Assembly: GCA_902797005.1 (NCBI GenBank)
Contig: CADBRE010000018.1
Coordinates: 1-13,139 of the forward strand
Length of the DNA stretch: 13,139 nucleotides
Direction of reading: 5' to 3'
DNA from: an uncultured Erysipelotrichaceae bacterium
Lineage (GTDB): Bacteria > Bacillota_I > Bacilli_A > RF39 > UBA660
Below, piece after piece: positions 5,844 to 13,132 of this stretch. Position 1 is the first letter of the stretch, and every line of letters begins with the position of its first letter. The notes under the pieces were generated by a model, which was given only the letters and a program-made list of their open reading frames with translations, ran no database searches and had not been told where the DNA came from. The position numbers and the translations under genes are program-made.

Positions 5844-7463
5844 GTGGAAAAATATTATGTTTTTGGGCATCAAAATCCAGATACTGATTCAGTAACAGCG
5901 GCTATAAACTTAGCTAATTTGAAGAGAAAGTTAGGGGTTAATGCCGAAGAAAGAGTCTTAGGAGATATAAATAAAGAAACTAAATATGTTCTAGATTATT
6001 TTAAAGTAAAAGAACCTCGTTATCTAAATGATGTCAAAATAAAAATAAAAGATATTGAATACAGGAAAAATTGTTTTTTAACTAGTGATAAGTCTATAGA
6101 ACAGGTTTATCAATATATGCAAAAAAAGAATACTACTGGCGTTCCGATAGTAAATAGAAACAAAGAATTATTGGGGCTTATAACAGCTAAAGATATATTA
6201 AATAAAGTCTTTTTTCTAAATGATAGTACGCTTAATACTTCTTATGATAATTTGATTAGAACTATTAAAGGCGAAGAGGTTTTGAGAGCAAGTAATGAAA
6301 TAAATGGTAAAGTAATAGCTGCGGCTTTCAATCATGAGACTTTTGAAAATAATATAATTCTAACTAATGAAGATATTGTTATAACTGGAGATAGACATTC
6401 AATAATAGAATATGCTTTAGTGTCTAAAGTTAATTTGTTAATATTAGTTGGAAATGCATCTTTAAGTAAAGAACATACTCGTTTAGCTAAAAAGAACAAA
6501 GTTAATGTTATTAAAACTAAATTAAATACTTTTGAAGTGTCAAGAGTTATATTGTATAGTAACTATATAAGTAAAATACTTAATAAAGAGGCCGAACATG
6601 TTTTACATGAAAAGGATTATTATGATACATTTTTAGCACAAAGTGAATTGTTAAAGATAGATAATTATCCGGTAGTAGATAAAAATAATAAATGTTTAGG
6701 ACTTTTAAGGAAAAGTGAAATATCTAATCCAAATAAGAAAAAGGTTATATTAGTTGATCACAACGAGATGGACCAAAGTGCAACTGGACTTGAAGAAGCT
6801 GAGATAACAGAGATAGTAGATCATCATAAAATAGGTAAAATATCTACAAATTCTCCAATAAACTTTAGAAATATGATAGTTGGTTCATCTAATACAATTA
6901 TTTACTTTCTATATAAAGAAAATGGTATTAAAATAACTAAGCAGACTGCAGGACTAATGCTTGCTGGAATATTGTCTGATACAATTAACTTTAAAAGTCC
7001 TACAACAACTGAAACTGACAAAAAAGTAGCAAAAGAGCTTAACAAAATTGCTAAGATCAAGATAGATAAGTTTGCGTTAAATATGTTTAAAGCTGGAACA
7101 AGCTTAGAAGGCATGAGTATTGATGATGTTCTTAATGTTGATTCCAAAACATTTAGAGTGGGCACTACTTCATTTACAATATCACAAATGCTTACTTTAA
7201 ACTATGAAGAGATACTTAAGAGTAAAGATGAATACTTAAGTGAAATAGAAAAGATAAAGGATTTAACAAATGTAAACCATTACTTATTTGTAATAACTGA
7301 TATTATGAATAATGGAAGTTACTTTATTTATGATGAAGATAGCGAAGAACTTATTAAAAATGCTTTTCATTTAAAGAAGATAGAAGAAGGTGTATTTGTA
7401 GAAAATATCATTAGCAGAAAGAAGCAAATAGTGCCTTCAATAATAAATATACTTGAAAAATAG
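5844..7463 (+). CDS. ppaC: Manganese-dependent (family II) inorganic pyrophosphatase with CBS-DRTGG-CBS regulatory insert
   Basis: It hydrolyses pyrophosphate to phosphate in the cytoplasm. The DHH-family catalytic domain is split. GHQNPDTDS (8-16) supplies metal ligands; residues about 65-123 are a first CBS motif (TTGVPIVNR, LLGLITAKDI); about 145-250 a DRTGG domain (VITGDRHSIIEYAL); and about 252-293 a second CBS motif (DNYPVVDKNNKCLGLL). The fold resumes with VDHNEMDQS (304-312), IVDHHKIG (324-331), GSSNT, GILSDTINFKSPTTTE (375-390) and a DHHA2 domain to residue 539. The length matches CBS-containing members such as the Clostridium perfringens enzyme, in which AMP inhibits and Ap4A activates. 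Similar control here is inferred. The start is GTG at 5844 after AGAAGGTGA. It is not a usual dcw gene, but it is tightly linked to ftsQ and ends at a strong terminator. Confidence 0.93.
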   Translation: MEKYYVFGHQNPDTDSVTAAINLANLKRKLGVNAEERVLGDINKETKYVLDYFKVKEPRYLNDVKIKIKDIEYRKNCFLTSDKSIEQVYQYMQKKNTTGVPIVNRNKELLGLITAKDILNKVFFLNDSTLNTSYDNLIRTIKGEEVLRASNEINGKVIAAAFNHETFENNIILTNEDIVITGDRHSIIEYALVSKVNLLILVGNASLSKEHTRLAKKNKVNVIKTKLNTFEVSRVILYSNYISKILNKEAEHVLHEKDYYDTFLAQSELLKIDNYPVVDKNNKCLGLLRKSEISNPNKKKVILVDHNEMDQSATGLEEAEITEIVDHHKIGKISTNSPINFRNMIVGSSNTIIYFLYKENGIKITKQTAGLMLAGILSDTINFKSPTTTETDKKVAKELNKIAKIKIDKFALNMFKAGTSLEGMSIDDVLNVDSKTFRVGTTSFTISQMLTLNYEEILKSKDEYLSEIEKIKDLTNVNHYLFVITDIMNNGSYFIYDEDSEELIKNAFHLKKIEEGVFVENIISRKKQIVPSIINILEK

Positions 7464-7465
7464 AA

Positions 7466-7504
7466 AAAACTGGTAAGTTTTGACACTTATCAGTTTTCCT
7501 TGTT
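7466..7504 (+). terminator. Intrinsic terminator after the pyrophosphatase gene
   Basis: AAAACTGGTAAG (7466-7477) pairs over 12 positions with CTTATCAGTTTT (7486-7497), with one G-T pair and an 8-base loop. It starts three bases after the stop and closes the murG-ftsQ-ppaC unit just before the ftsA promoter. Confidence 0.8.
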
Positions 7505-7528
7505 TATAGATTTAAAGTTTGATATAAT
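7500..7528 (+). promoter_or_regulatory. Strong sigma-A promoter for ftsA-ftsZ
   Basis: TTGTTT (7500-7505) and a perfect TATAAT (7523-7528) lie 17 bases apart, and TGA before the -10 makes it an extended -10 promoter. The predicted start, near 7535, precedes the AGAGG ribosome binding site of ftsA. With the terminator just upstream, ftsAZ is a separate transcription unit. Confidence 0.75.
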
Positions 7529-7551
7529 GTTATTGAAATAGAGAGGTTAAT

Positions 7552-8781
7552 ATGAAAAGTATAATAACTAGTATTGATTTAGGTTCTGATAGTATAAAAG
7601 TTGTAGTAGGAGAAATATTTAAGAATAAACTATTTGTTTTAGCAAGCAATGAAGAAAAGAGTAATGGTATTAAGCAAGGTATTGTTACAAATGAAGAAGC
7701 AGCTAGCAAAGTTTTAAAAAAGTGTTTGAAAAAAGTGGAAGACATTCTTGGTTTTAAAATAGATAAAACAGTTTTAACTTTGCCTAGTTATTCAGCAGTA
7801 TATATTAAAGGAGAGGGATATACTCAAGTTGATGGTGAAGTAACTGGGGCAGATATAACTAAAGCATTGCAAGCAAGTGTATATAAAAGAGTTAGTGCTA
7901 ATTTAGAACTTGTAAGTGTTAGTCCTAGAGATTTTGTTTTAGATAGCGAAGAAGTAGTGAAAGATCCTAAAGGAAAAGAAACAACTAGATTACTAGTAAA
8001 CTCAGTACTTGCAACTGTTCCTAAGAAAAATGTTGAAGGTGCGATTGAGTTACTTGAAAAAAATGGTATTAAAGTAGTAGATATAGCATTTGGTGTGTTA
8101 GCTGATTATTATGCATATAAAACTAAAGAGATGCAGGATAAACTAGGCGCAGTTATAAATATTGGAGAATACAAAACTGAAATAGGGATAGTTAGTGAAG
8201 AGATATTAGTAGCAAGTGATGTAATAGATTTAGGTGGAAGAAACATAGATAGAGATATTAGTTATATATATGATATACCACTAGAAGATAGTAAGCGCTT
8301 AAAGGAAGAATTTGCACTTTGTTATAAATCAAAAAGTAGTGCTCAAGAGATACAAGAAGTATTGACAAAAGACGGAGAAACTATTAAAATAAATCAATAT
8401 GAGGTTAGTGAAATAGTTTACTCAAGAATAAGAGAAATATTAGAGAGTGCAAAAAAATCAATTAATCTCTTAACAAAAGGTGAAATTAGTTATATAATTA
8501 TAACAGGTGGAATGACTGAGATAGAGGGATTCCAAAAAGTTTATAGAGAAATCTTTGGAAAAGATAGAAAAGCTAATGAACTTAGAGTACTTGGATGTAG
8601 AAATAATAAGTATAGTACAAGTTTAGGGTTTATTAAACTATATAGTGATAAACTAAAGTTTAGAGAAAAAGATGCTTATACAGTAAGTGAAGAAGATGCC
8701 GAAAGTCTAAGTTCTGAAAAGAAGAGAATAGATGAAAATAGTTTACTTGGAAAAGTATATGGATACTTTTTTGATAATTAG
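7552..8781 (+). CDS. ftsA: Cell division protein FtsA, divergent in the phosphate-2 motif
   Basis: FtsA is an actin-like ATPase that tethers FtsZ to the membrane and recruits later divisome proteins. The 409 residues begin with the phosphate-1 motif SIDLGSDSIKVVVGE (7-21). The 1C subdomain, specific to FtsA, is at about 85-165. The adenosine motif ITGGMTEIEGF (317-327) is clear. The short C-terminus SLLGKVYGYFFDN (397-409) fits an amphipathic membrane-targeting helix. The phosphate-2 segment reads VINIGEYKTEIGIV (201-214), with Asn203 where actin-like ATPases usually have Asp and Tyr/Lys where the glycine-rich turn is expected. ATP hydrolysis or binding may therefore be altered. It ends 13 bases before ftsZ, with a GGGAGG site between. 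Context and the remaining motifs make FtsA more likely than a MreB- or PilM-like relative. Confidence 0.92.
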   Translation: MKSIITSIDLGSDSIKVVVGEIFKNKLFVLASNEEKSNGIKQGIVTNEEAASKVLKKCLKKVEDILGFKIDKTVLTLPSYSAVYIKGEGYTQVDGEVTGADITKALQASVYKRVSANLELVSVSPRDFVLDSEEVVKDPKGKETTRLLVNSVLATVPKKNVEGAIELLEKNGIKVVDIAFGVLADYYAYKTKEMQDKLGAVINIGEYKTEIGIVSEEILVASDVIDLGGRNIDRDISYIYDIPLEDSKRLKEEFALCYKSKSSAQEIQEVLTKDGETIKINQYEVSEIVYSRIREILESAKKSINLLTKGEISYIIITGGMTEIEGFQKVYREIFGKDRKANELRVLGCRNNKYSTSLGFIKLYSDKLKFREKDAYTVSEEDAESLSSEKKRIDENSLLGKVYGYFFDN

Positions 8782-8794
8782 GGAGGACTAAATA

Positions 8795-9856
8795 ATGAAT
8801 AATTTAGAAATGGTAGAAGTTGCAAAAATAAAAGTTGTTGGTGTAGGTGGAGGCGGATGTAATGCTGTAAACCGAATGATACAATCAGGACTTCGTGGTG
8901 TTGAGTTTATAGTTGCCAATACTGACTTGCAAGTATTAAATACATCTTTAGCAGAAACAAAGTTGCAAATAGGTGTAAATATTACTGATGGCCTAGGTGC
9001 TGGTAATGATCCTGAAGTAGGAAGAGAAGCTGCTTTAGAAAGTAGAAATGAAATAGAAGACGCACTTCGCGGAGCTGACATGGTATTCGTAACATGTGGT
9101 CTTGGTGGAGGAACAGGTACTGGTGCTGCTCCAGTTATAGCTGAAATAGCTCAAGGATTAGGTGCATTAACAGTAGCAATCGTTACTAAACCATTTAAGT
9201 TTGAAGGTAAGAAGAGAATGGATCATGCATTACTTGGACTAGACGAACTTAAAAAACATGTTGATACTTATGTAGTAATTCCAAATGATAGATTAAGAGA
9301 TATAATAGACAAATCAACTCCAATGGTAGATGCATTTAAAGAAGTAGATAATGTATTAAGATTAGGTGTTCAGTCAATATCTGACTTAATAAGCGTTCCT
9401 GGACTAGTAAACCTAGACTTTGCGGATGTTAAAACAATAATGGCTCAAAGAGGACAGGCTTTAATAGGAATTGGTGTTGGATTTGGAGAAAACAGAGCTA
9501 TAGAAGCAGCTAAACAAGCAGTATCTTCACCACTACTAGAAACAACAATCAACGGTGCTACTGATTGTATTATTAATATTACAGGTGGTAACTCATTAAC
9601 ATTATTTGAAGCAGAAGATGCAGCTGAAGTTATTCGTGCAGCAGCTAACACAGATATCAACATTATATTTGGTGCAGTTGTAAATGAAGCATTAACTGAT
9701 GAAGCAATAGTAACTGTAATTGCTACTGGATTTGAAGATGAGACAGAACCTTTATATCAACCATTTAGCAGTGCAGCAGCATCAAACACTAGAGAAAGAA
9801 TAGAAACTCTAGATGATGACGATGTAATTCCTTTCTTAAGAGATAGAGATATATAA
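8795..9856 (+). CDS. ftsZ: Cell division GTPase FtsZ
   Basis: FtsZ is the tubulin homolog that polymerises into the cytokinetic ring. Of 353 residues, the GTP-binding core holds [13 protein letters not shown] (16-28), NTDLQVL (42-48), the tubulin signature [12 protein letters not shown] (102-113) and NDRL (164-167). The T7 synergy loop NLDFADV (206-212) supplies the catalytic Asp residues that act across the subunit interface. The C-terminal linker is very short, about 20 residues (318-337). It leads to the conserved C-terminal peptide [12 protein letters not shown] (340-351), which binds FtsA and similar partners. The ATG at 8795 follows GGGAGG (8781-8786), which begins on the last base of the ftsA stop codon. 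The gene is co-transcribed with ftsA and ends at a terminator four bases after its stop. Confidence 0.98.
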   Translation: MNNLEMVEVAKIKVVGVGGGGCNAVNRMIQSGLRGVEFIVANTDLQVLNTSLAETKLQIGVNITDGLGAGNDPEVGREAALESRNEIEDALRGADMVFVTCGLGGGTGTGAAPVIAEIAQGLGALTVAIVTKPFKFEGKKRMDHALLGLDELKKHVDTYVVIPNDRLRDIIDKSTPMVDAFKEVDNVLRLGVQSISDLISVPGLVNLDFADVKTIMAQRGQALIGIGVGFGENRAIEAAKQAVSSPLLETTINGATDCIINITGGNSLTLFEAEDAAEVIRAAANTDINIIFGAVVNEALTDEAIVTVIATGFEDETEPLYQPFSSAAASNTRERIETLDDDDVIPFLRDRDI

Positions 9857-9859
9857 TGT

Positions 9860-9890
9860 AAATAGTGCAGTAAAATGCACTATTTTTGTT
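9860..9890 (+). terminator. Intrinsic terminator of ftsAZ
   Basis: AAATAGTGCA (9860-9869) pairs perfectly with TGCACTATTT (9876-9885) around a GTAAAA loop, followed by TTGTT. It is an exact copy of the hairpin at 10822-10852. Confidence 0.85.
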
Positions 9891-9917
9891 GATTAAAGAA
9901 AAAAAGATTGATAGAAT
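9889..9917 (+). promoter_or_regulatory. Promoter for the first anchored paralog
   Basis: TTGATT (9889-9894) and TAGAAT (9912-9917) lie 17 bases apart, directly after the ftsZ terminator and about 25 bases before the start codon. The corresponding element in the second copy has a consensus TATAAT. Confidence 0.6.
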
Positions 9918-9942
9918 TAAAACATAAGAAAGAAGGATAAAG

Positions 9943-10827
9943 ATGAACAATAATATTTTGAAAACTATAGTAGTTTTGGTTTTAGGAATAGCTTTAGGGG
10001 TAGGAGGATATTTCTTAGTTGATAAGTATATTGTCGATGAAGAAAAAAATGATGCAAATGTAAACAATGAAATTATCAATGAAGAACAAAAAAATAATAA
10101 CAATAATTCTAATACGAATGAAAGCTCTGAAAAATTAAATAGTATAGTTTCAATTGAACAAAAAATGAATGAATATGCTAACAAAAGCTTAACAGATATT
10201 GAAAAGAAATATAACTTAACTAGAAATCTATCACTTGTAGTTGATGAGAATAATAATGTAACTGGTTTAGCCTTCAATTATAAAATGAATAATCAAAACA
10301 TTGAACCAATTATGACAATATGTGATAAGACATCTTCTCTTTTTATTAGTGTAAGTGATGTTAAAAAGATGATTGAAAATGACGACTACAATCAAATAAC
10401 TGATTTAAGGTATAACTATTATTTACATTTAGAAGAATTAAAAAATGCTAATAATGAAAATTATATTAGTATTGGTGCAGACATTTTTTATAATGATGAT
10501 ATTAATTATTATGTCTATTATTTGGCTAGTACTCCTATAAAAATTGGAACTATGATTTCAAAACCAAATTGTACATGTAAAGGTGGATGTTATGAAGAGG
10601 TTTTTGAAGGCTATATTTTAGATGAAGTAGATAAATCTATTCAAGGTGACAGTGCAAACATACACTTTAGGGATAAAAATGTATATACAGTAACATATGA
10701 TTCTTTCTCAAAGAAGTATTTAGTGAACAATTATACAATTAATGGAAATGGGCAATATGCTAGTCTAACCAGAAATATAGTTAAATCATTTGATGAAGAG
10801 GGAATATACAATTGCCCTTGTAAATAG
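9943..10827 (+). CDS. Membrane-anchored extracytoplasmic protein of unknown function, Cys-containing (paralog A)
   Basis: I do not recognise a family. The 294-residue product has an N-terminal membrane segment (about 6-26, TIVVLVLGIALGVGGYFLV) after a short basic start. There is no lipobox cysteine, so it is a signal anchor rather than a lipoprotein. An Asn/Glu-rich low-complexity spacer follows (about 34-63), then a folded outer domain with alternating polar and aromatic stretches. Six cysteines are present: C127, a cluster NCTCKGGC (C210, C212, C216) and a terminal CPCK (C291, C293). These could bind metal or form disulfides. The first 36 residues nearly match the next gene; the rest does not align by eye. 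The start follows AGAAGGA. The stop codon lies inside the next terminator stem. It has its own promoter and terminator. Confidence 0.8.
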   Translation: MNNNILKTIVVLVLGIALGVGGYFLVDKYIVDEEKNDANVNNEIINEEQKNNNNNSNTNESSEKLNSIVSIEQKMNEYANKSLTDIEKKYNLTRNLSLVVDENNNVTGLAFNYKMNNQNIEPIMTICDKTSSLFISVSDVKKMIENDDYNQITDLRYNYYLHLEELKNANNENYISIGADIFYNDDINYYVYYLASTPIKIGTMISKPNCTCKGGCYEEVFEGYILDEVDKSIQGDSANIHFRDKNVYTVTYDSFSKKYLVNNYTINGNGQYASLTRNIVKSFDEEGIYNCPCK

Positions 10828-10852
10828 TGCAGTAAAATGCACTATTTTTGTT
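10822..10852 (+). terminator. Intrinsic terminator of paralog A, overlapping its stop codon
   Basis: The same 10-bp perfect stem as at 9860 (AAATAGTGCA and TGCACTATTT) with loop GTAAAA and a T-rich tail. The TAG stop of paralog A (10825-10827) is part of the 5' arm, so terminating ribosomes would cover the hairpin. Confidence 0.82.
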
Positions 10853-10880
10853 GATTAAAGAAATTAAATAATGATATAAT
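10851..10880 (+). promoter_or_regulatory. Promoter for the second anchored paralog
   Basis: TTGATT (10851-10856) and a perfect TATAAT (10875-10880) are 18 bases apart, with TGA before the -10. It is better in the -10 than the first copy, so the paralogs may be expressed at different levels. Confidence 0.65.
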
Positions 10881-10905
10881 TAGAACATAAGAAAGAAGGA
10901 TAAAG

Positions 10906-11694
10906 ATGAAAAATAATGTTTTAAAAACAATGGTAGTTTTAGTTTTAGGAATAGCTTTAGGGGTAGGAGGATATTTATTGGTTGATAAGTATATTGTCGA
11001 TGAAGAGAAAAATGAAGAAACAATTAACATTGGAAAAACTATTGAAACTAAAGATGTATATACATTAGATGAACTAAACAAAAAGATAAATGAAAAATGT
11101 CGTTATTTAAAAACTGATAGAAATTCATATCTTGCTAGTAAATATAGCATTACAACAAAAATAAATATTAGTAGTGATAATTTTATTAATACCTATTTAG
11201 AAACTAAAAGTGGAAAAGAATTGGAACCAGTTTATACTAATTGGTGGATTGCTCAAAATTTTAGCCAAGAAGAGTTTTTAAAAATACTTAGTACAATGGT
11301 TGATGATAATACTTTGGATTATTGTCCAATAATGGCTAACAATGATATACTTTTAGATGAAATACATGATACAAATTCTAATAACGATTATTTAATTATC
11401 GCTTTAGGGGATTATTCTAAATATGTATACATTTATGATAAAAACTATAATCTTATAGGTAACTTTAATACTACAGAAGGAGGATTATACTATCCTAATG
11501 ATATAAATAAATCTATCTTAAGATACAACGAAAAAATAGAAATTCATGAAGATTACATTTTATCTTTAGAAGCCTTAGATGATAGTAATAGTGTTTTTGG
11601 TATTATTAAATATGATGTAGAAAATGGGCAATTAGTTAAAACTATTGAAAAGAGATTTGCTCAAGGCGAAGTTGAATGTGCTGGTTGCAAATAA
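10906..11694 (+). CDS. Membrane-anchored extracytoplasmic protein of unknown function (paralog B)
   Basis: This 262-residue product shares the N-terminal anchor of paralog A almost residue for residue (1-36, including VLVLGIALGVGGY and LLVDKYIVDEEKN) and then diverges completely. The Asn-rich spacer is much shorter (about 34-48). The outer domain (about 50-262) has a beta-rich look, with repeated strand-like pieces such as DYLIIALGDYSKYVYIYD (161-178) and NSVFGIIKYDVENGQLV (228-244). That pattern recalls beta-propeller or PQQ-like blades, but this is only an impression. Cysteines are C65, C140 and a terminal CAGCK (C258, C261), echoing the CPCK end of paralog A. No lipobox is present. The ribosome binding site AGAAGGA is identical to that of paralog A. 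No function can be assigned. Confidence 0.8.
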   Translation: MKNNVLKTMVVLVLGIALGVGGYLLVDKYIVDEEKNEETINIGKTIETKDVYTLDELNKKINEKCRYLKTDRNSYLASKYSITTKINISSDNFINTYLETKSGKELEPVYTNWWIAQNFSQEEFLKILSTMVDDNTLDYCPIMANNDILLDEIHDTNSNNDYLIIALGDYSKYVYIYDKNYNLIGNFNTTEGGLYYPNDINKSILRYNEKIEIHEDYILSLEALDDSNSVFGIIKYDVENGQLVKTIEKRFAQGEVECAGCK

Positions 11695-11700
11695 ACAAAT

Positions 11701-11727
11701 AACCTGACGAATTGTCAGGTTTTATTA
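11701..11727 (+). terminator. Intrinsic terminator of paralog B
   Basis: AACCTGAC (11701-11708) pairs perfectly with GTCAGGTT (11714-11721) over a 5-base loop and is followed by TTATTAT. It differs from the two repeated terminators upstream and lies six bases after the stop. Confidence 0.85.
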
Positions 11728-11742
11728 TAAGCCTTTTGTGTC

Positions 11743-11787
11743 ATAACTCCAAAAAAATACAAATATAATTGACTTTTTTGGAGTTAT
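11743..11787. promoter_or_regulatory. 14-bp perfect inverted repeat overlapping the ATPase promoter
   Basis: ATAACTCCAAAAAA (11743-11756) and TTTTTTGGAGTTAT (11774-11787) are exact reverse complements 17 bases apart. The right arm fills most of the spacer between the -35 and -10 boxes of the next gene's promoter, so a protein bound to both arms would block it. Read-through RNA could also form a hairpin. It could instead be an element boundary. Confidence 0.7.
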
Positions 11788-11797
11788 AGTGTATATT
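11769..11797 (+). promoter_or_regulatory. Sigma-A promoter for the DUF4143 ATPase
   Basis: TTGACT (11769-11774) and TATATT (11792-11797) are separated by 17 bases. Both boxes are close to consensus. The predicted start near 11804 gives a very short leader before the ATG at 11816. Confidence 0.65.
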
Positions 11798-11815
11798 TAT
11801 ATGTAGGTGATTAAT

Positions 11816-13132
11816 ATGGAAAGAAAAGCAATGGCTGATTTAATTGCATGGAAAAATAGTAAAAATAGGAAACCTTTGCTACTGTATGGTGCAAGGCAAG
11901 TAGGTAAAACATATCTTGTAAAAGAGTTTGGAAATAAGTATTTTGAAGATGTAATATATGTTAATTTTGAAACAAATGATATTATTGGTAAAATAATAGA
12001 TGAAAATATCTCTCCAGAATATATTATAAAGAACTTGGAGCTTGCATTTGACAAAAAAATTAATAAAGATAGTACACTAATATTCTTTGATGAAATACAA
12101 AAAAATACAAGAGCACTAACATCGCTTAAGTATTTTTGTGAAGATGCACCAGATTATTATGTAATCGGAGCTGGTAGTTTACTTGGAGTTCATATTAATA
12201 CGAAGGAGTTGTCTTTTCCTGTTGGCAAAGTAGATTTTTTAACAATTTATCCTTTATCATTTGAGGAATTTTTAATAAACAACAATTGTAGTTTATTAGC
12301 TAGTAAGATTCAAGAGTGCTTTGATTTAAACAAAGCAATGCCTGAGCTTCTACATAATAAAGCATTAGAACTATATTATGATTATTTGGCAATTGGTGGA
12401 ATGCCGGAAGTAGTTCAAGAATTTATAAATACAAATTCATTAGTAGGTGCTATTGACTATCAAAAAGATATAATAGAATCATACAAAAATGATATAACAA
12501 AGTATAGTGATCCATCAAATGCACCAAAAATAATTTCAACTTTTGATTCAATTCCTATTCAACTAGCTAAAGATAATAAAAAATTTCAATATAAGTTAGT
12601 GCAAAAAGGTGGAACTAGTACAATATTTGGCGATTCAATTAATTGGCTAGTAAATGCTGGAATAGTAAATCAGTGCATTAAAACTAAAATAGGCGTACCG
12701 CTTAAAATGTATGAAGAATTAGATTCTTTTAAACTTTATATGAATGATGTTGGATTACTTACAAATCTATCAGAATTTCCAATTTATTTGATTAAAAATA
12801 GAGAAGCGGTTAATGAAACAATGATTGGTATGCTTACTGAAAACTATGTTGCCAGCTCATTAAAATATAATAATCTAAACCTTAACTATTGGAAAAATGA
12901 CTATGATAGTGAAGTTGATTTTATATTACAATCTGAAAAAGGGTTAATTATTCCTTTGGAAGTAAAGACGAGTAATAATACAAAATCAAGAAGTTTAAAT
13001 AACTATATGCAAGAATTCAAACCAAAATATGGAATAAGATTATCTTCTAAAAACTTTGGATTCAAAAATAATATAAAATCTGTTCCATTATATGCAGCAT
13101 TTTGTATCAATAAAAATAGTTTAGACAAATAA
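11816..13132 (+). CDS. AAA-family ATPase with DUF4143 and PD-(D/E)XK-like C-terminal region
   Basis: The ATG at 11816 follows AGGTGATT and gives 438 residues; an in-frame GTG at 11807 lies inside that ribosome binding site. The N-terminal ATPase has Walker A GARQVGKT (25-32), Walker B LIFFDEIQ (88-95), a sensor-like VIGAGSLLGV (116-125) and FPVGKVDFLTIYPLSFEEF (134-152), typical of the AAA_14 group. Residues about 190-300 include LAIGGMPEVV and the helical DUF4143 region. The C-terminus has LTENYVASSL, EVDFIL (366-371) and PLEVK (380-384), a spacing like the restriction-endonuclease fold with E342, D368, E382 and K384. Such ATPases are widespread, often accessory and repeated in genomes; their cellular role is not established. 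The gene is complete, ending seven bases before the window does, and is a single transcription unit. Confidence 0.9.
   Translation: MERKAMADLIAWKNSKNRKPLLLYGARQVGKTYLVKEFGNKYFEDVIYVNFETNDIIGKIIDENISPEYIIKNLELAFDKKINKDSTLIFFDEIQKNTRALTSLKYFCEDAPDYYVIGAGSLLGVHINTKELSFPVGKVDFLTIYPLSFEEFLINNNCSLLASKIQECFDLNKAMPELLHNKALELYYDYLAIGGMPEVVQEFINTNSLVGAIDYQKDIIESYKNDITKYSDPSNAPKIISTFDSIPIQLAKDNKKFQYKLVQKGGTSTIFGDSINWLVNAGIVNQCIKTKIGVPLKMYEELDSFKLYMNDVGLLTNLSEFPIYLIKNREAVNETMIGMLTENYVASSLKYNNLNLNYWKNDYDSEVDFILQSEKGLIIPLEVKTSNNTKSRSLNNYMQEFKPKYGIRLSSKNFGFKNNIKSVPLYAAFCINKNSLDK

Larger units (their letters stand above)
9857..10050 (+). repeat. Direct repeat copy 1: terminator, promoter, leader and N-terminal anchor
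   Basis: This stretch is nearly identical to 10819-11013. The first 45 bases are an exact match, the promoter spacer varies, and the ribosome binding site and the first 36 codons of the following gene are highly similar. Similarity stops abruptly after the shared protein segment VDEEKN. Confidence 0.93.
10819..11013 (+). repeat. Direct repeat copy 2: terminator, promoter, leader and N-terminal anchor
   Basis: This is the second copy of the unit at 9857-10050, offset by 962-963 bases. It begins with TGTAAATAG, which here encodes the last two residues (Cys-Lys) and stop of paralog A; in copy 1 the same bases are non-coding, just after the ftsZ stop. Confidence 0.93.

Noticed and set aside
9857..11013. 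Insertion sequence or transposon bounded by the direct repeats
   Set aside because: No transposase or terminal inverted repeats are present; each repeat includes promoter and coding sequence, which fits gene duplication.
9943..11694. Lipoprotein assignment for the two anchored paralogs
   Set aside because: No cysteine follows the hydrophobic N-terminal segment, so a lipobox is absent and a signal anchor is more likely.
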